From positions 1 through 5,169 of the forward strand of contig LKUF01000363.1 of NCBI GenBank assembly GCA_001412335.1: 5,169 nt of DNA. The letters run 5' to 3'. The translations under genes and the position numbers were made by a program. This document shows positions 5,030 through 5,169 of the stretch, piece after piece. The notes beneath the pieces were generated by a model that saw only the letters and a list, made by a program, of their open reading frames with translations, ran no database searches and was not told where the DNA came from. Position 1 is the stretch's first letter. Each line of letters begins with the position of its first letter. This stretch comes from Methanolinea sp. SDB (GTDB lineage Archaea > Halobacteriota > Methanomicrobia > Methanomicrobiales > Methanospirillaceae).

Positions 5030-5169
5030 ATGAATAAGAAATATGTATTTTTCCTAGCAGTAGCACTGGCGTTTTTGGCCTTTACAAACTCTATTTCAGC
5101 TGCGGGACCATGCCCGTTCACTGATACCGGAGTATCCCCCGGACGAATCAGTCCATTCGACGGTGATGG
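5030..5169 (+). CDS. N-terminal part of a secreted protein of unknown function, cut by window edge
   Basis: The ATG at 5030 opens a frame of 46 full codons that continues beyond the window. Residues 1-4 are MNKK, followed by a hydrophobic core YVFFLAVALAFLAF (5-18) and a polar end TNSISA (19-24). That is a classic Sec signal peptide with likely cleavage after Ala24 or Ala25. The mature protein begins about AGPCPFTDTGVSPGRISPFD, with a Cys at residue 28 and many Gly, Pro, Asp and Ser, as in extracellular proteins. No lipobox is seen, since the Cys is not preceded by L-x-[AG]. AGGTG lies four bases before the start, and a strong TATA box is about 110 bases upstream. The gene is divergent from the GNAT operon. 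The family cannot be named from this fragment. Confidence 0.8.
   Translation, partial: MNKKYVFFLAVALAFLAFTNSISAAGPCPFTDTGVSPGRISPFDGD

Noticed and set aside
4981..5036. C/D-box small RNA (ATGATGC ... CTGA ... GGATGAA)
   Set aside because: The C box matches only six of seven bases, there is no terminal D box, and the second motif is the start codon region of the secreted protein gene.
4888..5121. 77-codon minus-strand frame at the right edge
   Set aside because: It is antisense to a signal peptide with a good ribosome binding site and promoter, and it runs through the TATA box.

Overview
The window looks like chromosomal DNA of a methanogenic archaeon, most probably of the Methanomicrobiales (inference). 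The sequence shows archaeal TATA boxes (best example TTTATATA at 4915-4922), oligo-T stretches rather than classical terminators after genes, and strong GGAGG-type ribosome binding sites. It also carries a radical SAM/SPASM protein of a type I associate with methanogens. No rRNA, complete tRNA, CRISPR array or insertion sequence is visible.

Layout. Four well supported genes lie on the minus strand. In transcription order they are a GNAT N-acetyltransferase (4761-4330), a soluble DUF2156 protein (4333-3410), a radical SAM/SPASM enzyme (3166-2003) and a small protein of the S-adenosylmethionine decarboxylase family (1212-787). The first two form a tight operon with a 4-base stop/start overlap and an internal Shine-Dalgarno. 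The last two stand alone, each with its own candidate promoter. At the right edge a plus-strand gene for a secreted protein begins at 5030 behind a textbook TATA box and runs off the window. It is divergent from the GNAT gene. At the left edge a possible minus-strand gene starts at 136 with a perfect Shine-Dalgarno and is preceded by a possible 25-codon leader ORF; this is uncertain.

Gene-poor stretches. About 580 bases (211-786) hold only short dyads, C-runs and a terminator-like hairpin. About 790 bases between the decarboxylase-family gene and the radical SAM gene (1213-2002) hold a promoter and two overlapping open plus-strand frames that could be a decayed gene, with nothing recognisable in them.

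How the genes may work together. The radical SAM/SPASM enzyme has every cysteine needed for the SAM cluster and a full seven-cysteine SPASM motif, so a peptide- or protein-modifying role is the best inference. No convincing precursor peptide with a ribosome binding site lies beside it. The weak candidate is a 59-residue frame that overlaps its start. The DUF2156 and GNAT proteins both belong to acyltransferase-fold families and are probably co-translated, so joint modification of one substrate is possible but unproven. The decarboxylase-family protein keeps the Ser-His-Cys spacing of that family but has an altered residue at the self-cleavage position, so its true substrate is open.
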